Of a stretch of DNA of 32,382 bases, positions 7,281-14,886 are shown piece by piece. This DNA comes from Ilumatobacteraceae bacterium. GTDB taxonomy: Bacteria; Actinomycetota; Acidimicrobiia; Acidimicrobiales; Ilumatobacteraceae. Every line of letters starts with the position of its first letter. Positions within the stretch are counted from its first letter, which is position 1. The DNA lies in the NCBI GenBank assembly GCA_021741795.1, contig JAIOXC010000002.1:1-32382 (forward strand). The letters are read 5' to 3'. The position numbers and the translations under genes are program-made. The notes under the pieces are model-generated. The model saw only the letters and a program-made list of their open reading frames with translations. It did not search any database and was not told the DNA's origin.

Positions 7281-8725
7281 TGAACCACGTGCTGAAGGCA
7301 ACAGACATGGTTCTCATCGATGGCGTACCGCATCCGATTGGGGAAGAGATTGCTGATCGATATCGGGAAGGGGACCTGATTATCGGCGTGAGTGGTGGAC
7401 GTCTCTTGCATGTTCCACAGGCTGATCTACTCGTGGCAACTAATGCTGTCTCGCAAAGTGTCGAGGCGTTTGATCTCTTAAAGAGCGTTACGAGCGAACA
7501 GATCTCTCAATTTTTTCATACTTTTGCTCAAAAGCTCGAAGATGATGCAGTCTTTGCCAAGATCAAATCTAGTAATGAAGACGATGTTGCATCTGCTCTG
7601 CAGCGCGGACGCACAACAACCCGCTTGATATTGACCGATGCGATGCGTAGCGATATGGTCGCGGCACTTCGCACATGGGGCGATACTCCTCATGTTGACG
7701 GTTCCGAGATGGAATCTGTAGATCATCAAGGCTGGTCGGTAACGGCCGCGAAATCATCATTGGGCGTTGTCGCTTTTGTGTTCGAGGGACGACCAAACGT
7801 TTTTGCGGATGCGACTGGAGTTTTGAGATCGGGAAACACTTGCGTGTTTCGCATCGGTAGCGATGCTCTTGGCACCGCGCAGGCAATTATGACTCTTGCA
7901 GTGTTGCCAGCGCTCGAATCATGCGGTCTGCCTGTTGGTGCAGTAAGTCTTGTTGAATCACGATCGCACGCGAGTGGCTGGGCTCTCTTTTCCGACAAGC
8001 GCGTTTCGCTAGCGATAGCACGGGGTAGCGGGGAGGCAGTATCGCAATTGGGTGCAGTTGCCCGGCAGTTTGGTATCGCGGTCAGTCTGCATGGCACAGG
8101 TGGGGCATGGATGATTGCTGGTGAGCATGCCGATGCTCAATGGTTCAGCAATGTTGTCGTCAGCTCGCTAGATCGCAAAGTATGCAACACGCTGAATGTG
8201 TGTTGCATTGTGCTCTCTCGAGCGAGTGTGCTGGTGCCGCTGTTCGTTGACGCAATAAATCGAGCAGCTTTGTTGCGAGACACAATCGCGGTTATTCATG
8301 CCGATGTGGCATCGCAAAAATTTATTGCAGCACAGAACGAATCAATGCAAGTGCACAATTTATCGGTAGATGAACTTAGCTCTGAATGGGAGTGGGAGAA
8401 TGCGCCTGAGTGCTCGTTGGTTATTGTGAACGATGTTGACGAAGCAATTGCGCTGTTTAATCGATATGCGCCGAGTTTCATTGTGTCAATCATTTCGGAC
8501 AACGAAGATGAATTAGAAAAGGTTTGGCGTGACGCCAACGCACCATTCGTAAGTAATGGCATGACGCGCTGGGTAGATGGCCAGTTTGCTTTGAATAAAC
8601 CGGAATTGGGTTTGTCTAATTGGCAGAACGGTCGAACATTCGGTCGCGGTGGCATTCTGTCGGGAGACTCGGTATTTAGTGTGCGATATCGCGCACTGCA
8701 ACACGACGCAGATTTGCATCGCTAG
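7280..8725 (+). CDS. ProA-like aldehyde dehydrogenase (gamma-glutamyl phosphate reductase family)
   Basis: This 481-residue protein is about 55-65 residues longer than ordinary ProA. From residue ~55 it follows the ProA order: SSLGVVAFVFEGRPNVFADA, RSGNTCVFRIGSDAL, LARGSGEAV-type and HGTGGAW-type stretches, then SSLDRKVCNTLNVCCIV with the probable catalytic cysteine at residue 302. The first ~50 residues (VLIDGVPHPIGEEIADRYREGD...) form an extension I do not recognise. ProA reduces gamma-glutamyl phosphate to the semialdehyde in proline synthesis. No proB kinase is nearby, and the gene is coupled to a Gfo/Idh oxidoreductase, so it may be a paralogue acting on another acyl phosphate or semialdehyde. 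I therefore give no gene symbol. Confidence 0.78.
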   Translation: MNHVLKATDMVLIDGVPHPIGEEIADRYREGDLIIGVSGGRLLHVPQADLLVATNAVSQSVEAFDLLKSVTSEQISQFFHTFAQKLEDDAVFAKIKSSNEDDVASALQRGRTTTRLILTDAMRSDMVAALRTWGDTPHVDGSEMESVDHQGWSVTAAKSSLGVVAFVFEGRPNVFADATGVLRSGNTCVFRIGSDALGTAQAIMTLAVLPALESCGLPVGAVSLVESRSHASGWALFSDKRVSLAIARGSGEAVSQLGAVARQFGIAVSLHGTGGAWMIAGEHADAQWFSNVVVSSLDRKVCNTLNVCCIVLSRASVLVPLFVDAINRAALLRDTIAVIHADVASQKFIAAQNESMQVHNLSVDELSSEWEWENAPECSLVIVNDVDEAIALFNRYAPSFIVSIISDNEDELEKVWRDANAPFVSNGMTRWVDGQFALNKPELGLSNWQNGRTFGRGGILSGDSVFSVRYRALQHDADLHR

Positions 8726-8748
8726 TCAAGAATGCTTGCCAGCGCATG

Positions 8749-9582
8749 CTATTGCAAGAGTAAGTTGTCGATAAGTCGCACGCCGTCGAGCACGCCCGCG
8801 AAGAGCACCACTGCATTTCGGGCTTCAGCAACAGTGTTGAGCGTGTCTTGTTGCACAATTTCTAGATATTCCACGTGAATGCTTGGCACTAATCCAAGAA
8901 TCTTGAGACCCTCACTTTTGAGCATATGTGAGCGTGTCTCTCCTTGTGCATGCAACGTTGCAATTGCCTGAAGAGCGCGTGGGATCACTTGCGCTTGAAG
9001 TCTTGATGCAACACTCAAACGTGCATTGCGACTAGAGAGCGCCAACCCATCCGTGTCGCGGACTGTTTCAAGGAGCACGATTCGAATAGTTGGATGCAAA
9101 TCATCGGACATGGCGCGGATAACTGCAACTTGCTGATAATCCTTTGCCCCAAAAATCGCAATGTCGGGTTGCACGATGTCGAATAGACGATGTACGACAG
9201 TAACGACGCCCGCAAAATGACCGGGTCTTTGTCTACCTTCATATTCGTTGGCTATAGAAGATGGTGTGAGATAACGATCAAAGTCGGCTGGAAATAGTTC
9301 TTGTTGGTGAGGTGCAAAAACTACGTTTGCTCCCGCTGTAATGCTGGCAAGATAGTCGGATTGCTCGTCGCGTGGGTAGTTGTCGTAGTCATTTACGTCG
9401 CCGAACTGCAGCGCGTTAACAAAGATAGAAACAACTACGAGGTCGCACTGTTGAGCAGCATGGGCAATCAGTGAATGGTGCCCGCTATGGAGTGCCCCCA
9501 TCGTGGGAACAAATGCAACTGTCTGATTGGCAACACTCTTTCGCCAAGCACTGAATTCGTTAGTGGAATGAATGAGCATCAT
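8749..9582 (-). CDS. panC: Pantoate--beta-alanine ligase (pantothenate synthetase)
   Basis: PanC joins pantoate and beta-alanine using ATP, forming a pantoyl-adenylate intermediate. Visible motifs are VAFVPTMGALHSGHHSL (the HIGH-like nucleotide site), VSIFVNALQFGDVNDYDNYPR (the usual FVNPxQF has Ala for Pro), GHFAGVVTVVHRLFDIVQPDIAIFGAKDYQQ, and LALSSRNARLS (the KMSKS-like loop). The length, about 277 residues, is normal. The ORF-track start at 9657 lies far inside panB. ATG 9582 or ATG 9579 gives the expected N terminus and overlaps the panB end by about 20 bp, as in a coupled panB-panC pair. No panD is in the window. Confidence 0.95.
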   Translation of the reverse strand: MMLIHSTNEFSAWRKSVANQTVAFVPTMGALHSGHHSLIAHAAQQCDLVVVSIFVNALQFGDVNDYDNYPRDEQSDYLASITAGANVVFAPHQQELFPADFDRYLTPSSIANEYEGRQRPGHFAGVVTVVHRLFDIVQPDIAIFGAKDYQQVAVIRAMSDDLHPTIRIVLLETVRDTDGLALSSRNARLSVASRLQAQVIPRALQAIATLHAQGETRSHMLKSEGLKILGLVPSIHVEYLEIVQQDTLNTVAEARNAVVLFAGVLDGVRLIDNLLLQ

Positions 9583-10393
9583 CTGGCCACTGTCCGCTGC
9601 GAACTTCTTGAACAAAAGCCGTACAAGCATCAATACTGGCGGTGCGGATGTCTGCAAATTGCTTGGTGAATTTCAGTTCATGTGTGGTGAGCCCAAGAAT
9701 GTCGTGCAGCACCAATACTTGTCCATCGCAATCTGGGCCAGCACCAATTCCGATAGTCGGAATTGAAACCTTCTGGGTGATCTCTTGAGCGAGTTGTCGG
9801 GGTATGCCTTCAAGTACGACTGCAAATGCGCCGGCTTGCTCAACGGAATGTGCGTCTTCAAAGAGTCGCTCACGACCACCAGCTTCTCGATTATCGGCAC
9901 GGCCTTGCACGCGGTGACCACCCATGCGGTGGTAGCTCTGAGGTGTAAGACCGATGTGCCCCATGACGGGGATGTCGACGCGACTGATTGCCGAGATGGT
10001 GTCAAACATGTTGACTCCACCCTCAAGTTTGACGGCCGACGCACCGGCCTTGATGAGACGAATGGCGCTGCGCACGCCTTGCTCGGAATTGACTTGGTAC
10101 GAACCAAAAGGCAAGTCGCCAACAAGTAGCGCCCGCGGGTTTGCCCGCGACACGAGCCGCACGTGATATTCCATTTCCTCAAGAGTCACAGGAATTGTGT
10201 TGGCTACACCTTGTACAACCGAACCAACAGAATCGCCAACAAGGATGATGTCGACTCCCGATTCGTCAACAATTGAGGCGAAGGTTGCATCGTAAGCAGT
10301 AATCATTGTGATGCGTTGTGCTGCATTTTGTACTGCACTTCTTGACATCTTGCGTTCAAGGATCGATGGAACTGTTACACGTTGACGGATCAT
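9560..10393 (-). CDS. panB: 3-methyl-2-oxobutanoate hydroxymethyltransferase (ketopantoate hydroxymethyltransferase)
   Basis: PanB adds a hydroxymethyl group from methylene-tetrahydrofolate to alpha-ketoisovalerate, giving ketopantoate. Clear family blocks are ITAYDATFASIVDESGVDIILVGDSVG, LPFGSYQV, KAGASAVKLEGG, MGHIGLTPQS and IGIGAGPDCDGQVLVLHDILGL. Ligands for the metal (GDS, and E in KLEGG) and the catalytic Glu in VVLEGIP are present. ATG 10393 is preferred because it makes an ATGA overlap with the stop of the upstream esterase gene; ATG 10405 is an alternative four codons longer. The gene overlaps panC at its 3' end. Confidence 0.95.
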   Translation of the reverse strand: MIRQRVTVPSILERKMSRSAVQNAAQRITMITAYDATFASIVDESGVDIILVGDSVGSVVQGVANTIPVTLEEMEYHVRLVSRANPRALLVGDLPFGSYQVNSEQGVRSAIRLIKAGASAVKLEGGVNMFDTISAISRVDIPVMGHIGLTPQSYHRMGGHRVQGRADNREAGGRERLFEDAHSVEQAGAFAVVLEGIPRQLAQEITQKVSIPTIGIGAGPDCDGQVLVLHDILGLTTHELKFTKQFADIRTASIDACTAFVQEVRSGQWPDDAHSFH

Positions 10394-11820
10394 GCGTTCA
10401 TCCAAAAGTCATAGACAAGATTGTCGGAAGTCTTCTCGTGTGATTGAGCAATGCTGCTCGGCATGTTGAATATTTTAGTAGCGCGTTTGGACTGATCGTA
10501 CGGTAGCCAATTGGGGTTGCCCAACCGGCCAAGATTCAAGAGATCTCTTGACATTTCAGCACCCAACACACCGTTTGTTGGATCGTCGCTGGTGTAGATG
10601 TGGACCCGTGGGAGTGAGGTGTTGTTGAAGATGAAGGGAATATCGATGCCGTGACTTGCACCCAGCGCTCCATCATAAAGTGGTGAAGCCCACGCAAACA
10701 TATACGACCATGTATTGGTGAGTCCTGCTGGTCTTGATTTGAGCAAGTTCCACATGTGCAGTTTGAAATTGGTATCCGTATCGACTGCCGCAACTATCTG
10801 TGTGGGCGTGTAATCGGGATAGCAGTTGCTGTACAGCGACCATATTGCTTCCGCGCGTTGTGGATGATTTGCGCGTAGCACATCCATTGCTTGATCGGGA
10901 TCAAGACTATTTAATGCTGGGTTGAGCAAATTGAAAATCCGTGACTCATCGCGAGTGGTACCCATCACAAGGTCGACGGGGTTGGACGCAGCAGCGCTCA
11001 CAATGTCAAGTGGCAAAATAGTTCCATCGGCAGTAGGAGAAAACCCTTGGTTCCAGTTGGCAATGTCGAGCAGCATCTTGTCTTGTGCCTGAAGGATTTC
11101 TTGCGTTGTACATGTCTCGAGTTGCGAGAGTGTTTCAACGTTTGCTGCTTTAAGGAAAAGGTCTAGTCCTTGCGCAGCAGATTCGGTTGTACGTAATTGA
11201 CCAATTGATGCGCTCATTGCCCATGCGTGAGCAAAGAGGTTCGCTGCCGGTGTTGAAGCCATCAACGCAATAACACTGCAACCGCCAGCAGATTCACCAA
11301 AGATCGTGACGTTGTGCGGATTTCCGCCGAATGCTTCAATGTTGTCCTGAACCCATTGCAACGCAGCGATTTGATCAAGAATTCCAAGATTGAGGTCGCC
11401 AAGAAAACCAAAAGCACCCAATCGATAACTGATCGTGACTACCACTGCGTTGCCGTCGAGCGAAAGTTGTTGCGAGTCATTCCACGAAAGTGGAGGTGTG
11501 ACGTTGGTAAATGCTCCACCGTGAATCCAGACATAGACGGGGCGTAGTGAAGTCAAATCACTTGGAGTTGTGATGTTGAGAAAAAGGCAATCTTCACTTT
11601 GACCAGAATTATCGGCACTGAGAAGAGTTCTCAATTGGCTATCAACTTGTGGGCACTCAGGCCCAATCTCATTCGCCTCGTAAATACCTGACCAACTTGT
11701 TACAACTGTTGGTGGCTGAAATCTTGTTGCTGACGCAAAGCGGATTCCCTTAAACACGCTCACCCCTGCACCTGAGTTGGTTCCGCGAATCTCACCACAT
11801 GGAGTATTGACCAGTGTCAT
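10390..11820 (-). CDS. Type-B carboxylesterase (alpha/beta hydrolase, para-nitrobenzyl esterase-like)
   Basis: About 476 residues from ATG 11820, close to the family's usual length. The nucleophile elbow FGESAGG carries the catalytic Ser, VWIHGGAFTN forms the oxyanion hole, and GASHGIDIPFIFN near the C terminus supplies the probable catalytic His. SEDCLFLNITTP is the classic type-B signature 2. The N terminus (TPCGEIRGTNSGAGVSVFKGIRFA) matches cytosolic members with no signal peptide. The ORF-track start at 12060 would overlap the divergent acyltransferase and lacks family similarity. It is followed directly by panB (ATGA overlap), so it may be co-transcribed with the pantothenate genes; a functional link is not obvious. 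Confidence 0.9.
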   Translation of the reverse strand: MTLVNTPCGEIRGTNSGAGVSVFKGIRFASATRFQPPTVVTSWSGIYEANEIGPECPQVDSQLRTLLSADNSGQSEDCLFLNITTPSDLTSLRPVYVWIHGGAFTNVTPPLSWNDSQQLSLDGNAVVVTISYRLGAFGFLGDLNLGILDQIAALQWVQDNIEAFGGNPHNVTIFGESAGGCSVIALMASTPAANLFAHAWAMSASIGQLRTTESAAQGLDLFLKAANVETLSQLETCTTQEILQAQDKMLLDIANWNQGFSPTADGTILPLDIVSAAASNPVDLVMGTTRDESRIFNLLNPALNSLDPDQAMDVLRANHPQRAEAIWSLYSNCYPDYTPTQIVAAVDTDTNFKLHMWNLLKSRPAGLTNTWSYMFAWASPLYDGALGASHGIDIPFIFNNTSLPRVHIYTSDDPTNGVLGAEMSRDLLNLGRLGNPNWLPYDQSKRATKIFNMPSSIAQSHEKTSDNLVYDFWMNA

Positions 11821-11851
11821 CGCATCAGGATACCCATTAGATTTTGAGTGC

Positions 11852-12481
11852 ATGCTTGGGCGACCATTTAGACACCTACTTGAGAGTGGCACAACACGAC
11901 TGTGGGATGTGATGGGCTTGTACGGCGCCATTGGGCCTGATACGAACAAGGGCAAGAGATTTGGAAGATTTGGAACGGGAAGCATCATTTGTTTTCCGCA
12001 GACAACAATTTTCAACGAGAGATATATCCACATCGGCAAAGAAACCATGATCGGTCCCAATGTGGCGTTGTCGGCAGGAATGGTGCCAGGTCAGGTGTGT
12101 CTGACTGATCCTGTGGTTCGTATTGGCGATCGTTGTCTGATTGGACGGGGCAGTGGCATTGTTGGACATCTCTCAATCAACATTGGTAATGATGTTTGGA
12201 CTGGTCATCATGTGTATATCACTGACCAAAATCATGGATATGAAAATGTCAACATTCCTATTTCGCAACAGACTCAAGTAGAACGACCGGTTTCAATTGG
12301 CGACGGCTCGTGGTTGGGTGCTGGCGTGGTCGTGTTGCCGGGATCACAGATTGGCAAACACGTTGTTGTTGGTGCCAACTCTGTGGTGACTGGTCATCTA
12401 CCAGACTTTTGCGTTGCGGTGGGTTCTCCGGCACGGGTGATCAAACAATATTCGCCAGAGGGCTACTGGCAAACTAAATAG
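11852..12481 (+). CDS. Left-handed beta-helix (hexapeptide repeat) acyltransferase
   Basis: About 209 residues. After a short N-terminal helix the chain is built of hexapeptide repeats (IHIGKETMIGPNVALSAG, VRIGDRCLIGRGSGIVGH, LSINIGNDVWTGHHVYI), followed by DQNHGYE, which holds the probable catalytic His. It ends with the typical coil GSWLGAGVVVLPGSQIGKHVVVGANSVVTG...CVAVGSPARV. Members transfer acetyl or other acyl groups from CoA to sugars, antibiotics or serine; the acceptor is unknown. The GPDT...GKRFGRFGTGSIICFP region is shared with actinobacterial members as I remember them. ATG 11852 leaves 31 bp to the divergent esterase start; ATG 11912 is a shorter alternative. Confidence 0.85.
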   Translation: MLGRPFRHLLESGTTRLWDVMGLYGAIGPDTNKGKRFGRFGTGSIICFPQTTIFNERYIHIGKETMIGPNVALSAGMVPGQVCLTDPVVRIGDRCLIGRGSGIVGHLSINIGNDVWTGHHVYITDQNHGYENVNIPISQQTQVERPVSIGDGSWLGAGVVVLPGSQIGKHVVVGANSVVTGHLPDFCVAVGSPARVIKQYSPEGYWQTK

Positions 12482-12989
12482 ACAGATCCATTGGTGGTTT
12501 GCACGACTTCATGTAATTATCTGCAGCGAAAGTAGAGAGTTTTTCGCTCAAGGGAATACCCAGCACGATTGATTCGCCAAACGGAACATTCGACCCAAGT
12601 CGGAGTTGGTCTGCATAAGCGCGACGATCACCGATGTATTTGCGGTAGTCGCTGATCCAGAGCGGGATAATTGCTTGACCCTTGGCGTCTTCAGGTTTTG
12701 TTGCCTCAAGCTTGAGCAGCATTTGATCGAGAGTGTCGGTCGCAAGATCTACGATTTTGGCCCGCTCAAGTAATGCATCTACACCGGCATCAGTGATTGG
12801 CCGAAAGTCGGCGAGTGCAATTCTTTCGGTTGCAGCGTCTTTGCAGATCATTTCTGCACGTTCTGTCCACGCTCGATCATTAATCTCATTGACCACTTCC
12901 TTGGACGCGAAAAATAATGCATATACCCACATTGCACCGATCAGAGCAAACAGCACCACAAGTGTCGATGTCAATGCAAGTCGTTTCAT
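12474..12989 (-). CDS. Membrane-anchored protein of unknown function
   Basis: About 171 residues from ATG 12989, which has GGAG ten bases upstream. Residues ~4-27 (LALTSTLVVLFALIGAMWVYALFF) form one membrane segment or an uncleaved signal anchor. The rest is hydrophilic, mostly helical, and predicted outside the cell, with two cysteines (MICKDAAT and YMKSCKPP) that could form a disulfide. I recognise no domain. The gene is convergent with the acyltransferase (8-bp overlap of ends) and divergent from the ABC exporter. The longer ORF-track start adds a basic stretch with no support. Confidence 0.7.
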   Translation of the reverse strand: MKRLALTSTLVVLFALIGAMWVYALFFASKEVVNEINDRAWTERAEMICKDAATERIALADFRPITDAGVDALLERAKIVDLATDTLDQMLLKLEATKPEDAKGQAIIPLWISDYRKYIGDRRAYADQLRLGSNVPFGESIVLGIPLSEKLSTFAADNYMKSCKPPMDLSI

Positions 12990-13054
12990 GTTGGTTCTCC
13001 GAGTGGTCCTAGTGCTCTGATCGTATGTGCTGGCTCGCGGTGATTTTGCTCTAC

Positions 13055-13103
13055 TTGACAATTTGTGCGATGAGTCACAATTGTCATATTGCTAGATTGT
13101 CAA
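13055..13103. promoter_or_regulatory. Inverted/direct repeats just upstream of the ABC exporter genes (possible operator)
   Basis: TTGACAAT at 13055-13062 and ATTGTCAA at 13096-13103 form a perfect 8-bp inverted repeat. A further ATTGTCA lies at 13080-13086, sixteen bases before the right arm. The left arm also reads as a -35-like TTGACA. The right arm ends one base before the GTG start at 13105, so a bound protein would sit over the promoter or translation start. A leaderless transcript with TAGATT (13093-13098) as the -10 box is possible. The repeats are seen directly; the regulatory role is inferred. Confidence 0.4.
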
Positions 13104-13104
13104 T

Positions 13105-14886
13105 GTGACGGTGCCTGCGAATGTGACGGAATCTCTTGTTGTTGAGGAAACCCCAGTGCAAAGTCGACTACGGACTGGCATAGGTCTCGTTCGAGACTTG
13201 CTCAAGTTTCACCCTCGTCTCTTTGCGATTGCTGTCGCTGGCGCATCCCTCTATGCAGTGTGCACCGTGGCATCGAGTTTCGGTGTTGCGTTTTTGGTGG
13301 ACAGCGTTATTTTGCCGACTTTTGAAGCGGGACAGATCGACACAAGCGTCTATATGACCGGTGCAGCAATTGTTATCGGTATTGGATTGTTGAGAGCCTT
13401 CGGCGTCGTGGTGCGACGAAGTTTTGCAGGCATCAATAATTGGCGAACTGTCGAGTCGTTGACAATGTTGTTGGTGCGACAGATCATGACCCAACCATCG
13501 GTTTGGCATAAAAGGCGGATGACTGGAGACTTGGTCGCACGAGTCGGCGTCGATTCCGATGCTGCAGCCGAAGTGCTTGGACCTTTGCCGTTCAGTACGT
13601 CAGTTGTGTTGCTTGTGTTTCTTACTGGCGGTTGGCTGATCGTAGTTGACATTCCTCTTGGCTTGATTGCGATTTCGGTAATTCCTATATTGCTGTTGTT
13701 GAACGTTGGGTATCAACGACGAATTGACAAGCATTACGACACTGCACAACACGAATTAGGTGCCTTGTCGTCTGCGGTGCATGAGAGTTTCGACGGCGTG
13801 ATGGTTGTCAAGGCATTTGGTGCCGAAGATCGCGAGACTCGACGTCTGTCGTTGATCTCCACAAGGTTGAAGGATGCGCGAGTGCGGGCAGTATCGGCGC
13901 GCTCAACATTTGAAGCGCTACTCGATGGCGTGCCATCACTAGTCAATATTCTGCTCTTGGTTGTGGGTGCGATGCGTGTTGAGTCACGAAGCATGACAGT
14001 TGGAGAACTCACGAGCTTTATTTATCTGTTTACGTTGCTCATCTTTCCGCTGCGAATCATCGGTTACGTGCTGAGTTCGGTGCCGCACTCTGCGAGTGGA
14101 TACAAAAGAGTGCGAGAGATATTGGATGAACCTACTGTTTTTGATCCCTCATTATTGATTGCACATGCGCCTGACGGTGTGGGAGTAGCGCTCGAGGATG
14201 TTTCGTTTTCATTCAATGATGAATCTCCAGTTGTTCTTGATTCTGTTTCGTTTCGCATACCAGCAGGAAAAACTGTCGTCGTTGTAGGCGCCACTGGTTC
14301 TGGAAAGTCAACTCTTCTCGCAGTGATGGCGGGTCTACTCCAACCGTCACAAGGTCGAGTTGAACTGGCCGGGAAACATGCTTCGATCGTGTTTCAAGAA
14401 CCATTCTTATTCTCGGGATCAATTGAGTACAACATTTGTCTTGGTAGAGAGTTGTCAGACGAGATGATTGCTGAGGCTTTGTACTTGTCGGCCTCTGACA
14501 GTTTTGTTTCAGAACTAGCAAATGGAACAAAGACAATGATCGGCGAGCGCGGAATCAGCCTAAGTGGCGGTCAACGTCAACGAATTTCGCTTGCTCGAGC
14601 GATTGCACAAGGCGCGGACGTTCTGCTTTTGGACGACACCACTTCAGCGTTGGACACCGTAACTGAAGCAGTCGTTGTGGACCGCTTGCGAGGAATGTCC
14701 CGAAAAGTCACAACGGTGGTTGTTGCGTCTCGACCTTCGACGATTGCATTGGCCGACGATGTGCTTTTTATTGAAGGCGGAAAACTTACCGATCATGGTC
14801 CGCACAGTGCATTGATGTTGGGCAATGAGAATTATCGAAATTTGATGCAGTCATTTGAGCACGATCGTGACGAGGGTGATTCATGA
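13105..14886 (+). CDS. ABC exporter half-transporter, subunit with degenerate ATPase site
   Basis: This 593-residue protein starts at GTG 13105. The N-terminal ~330 residues form a type-IV ABC exporter membrane domain of about six segments. The C-terminal ATPase domain has Walker A GATGSGKST, a Q-loop in VFQEPFLFSGS, and signature LSGGQRQR. Two catalytic positions deviate: Walker B reads DVLLLDDTTSALD, with Asp where the catalytic Glu is expected, and the switch region reads VVASRPSTIA, with no H-loop His. This fits the non-hydrolysing partner of a heterodimeric exporter. It overlaps the next ABC gene by ATGA, so the two are made together. The exported substrate (drug, lipid or peptide) is unknown. 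Confidence 0.92.
   Translation: MTVPANVTESLVVEETPVQSRLRTGIGLVRDLLKFHPRLFAIAVAGASLYAVCTVASSFGVAFLVDSVILPTFEAGQIDTSVYMTGAAIVIGIGLLRAFGVVVRRSFAGINNWRTVESLTMLLVRQIMTQPSVWHKRRMTGDLVARVGVDSDAAAEVLGPLPFSTSVVLLVFLTGGWLIVVDIPLGLIAISVIPILLLLNVGYQRRIDKHYDTAQHELGALSSAVHESFDGVMVVKAFGAEDRETRRLSLISTRLKDARVRAVSARSTFEALLDGVPSLVNILLLVVGAMRVESRSMTVGELTSFIYLFTLLIFPLRIIGYVLSSVPHSASGYKRVREILDEPTVFDPSLLIAHAPDGVGVALEDVSFSFNDESPVVLDSVSFRIPAGKTVVVVGATGSGKSTLLAVMAGLLQPSQGRVELAGKHASIVFQEPFLFSGSIEYNICLGRELSDEMIAEALYLSASDSFVSELANGTKTMIGERGISLSGGQRQRISLARAIAQGADVLLLDDTTSALDTVTEAVVVDRLRGMSRKVTTVVVASRPSTIALADDVLFIEGGKLTDHGPHSALMLGNENYRNLMQSFEHDRDEGDS

Noticed and set aside
11821-12060. N-terminal extension of the carboxylesterase ORF
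   Set aside because: It overlaps the acyltransferase coding region on the other strand and bears no resemblance to esterase N termini; ATG 11820 fits better.
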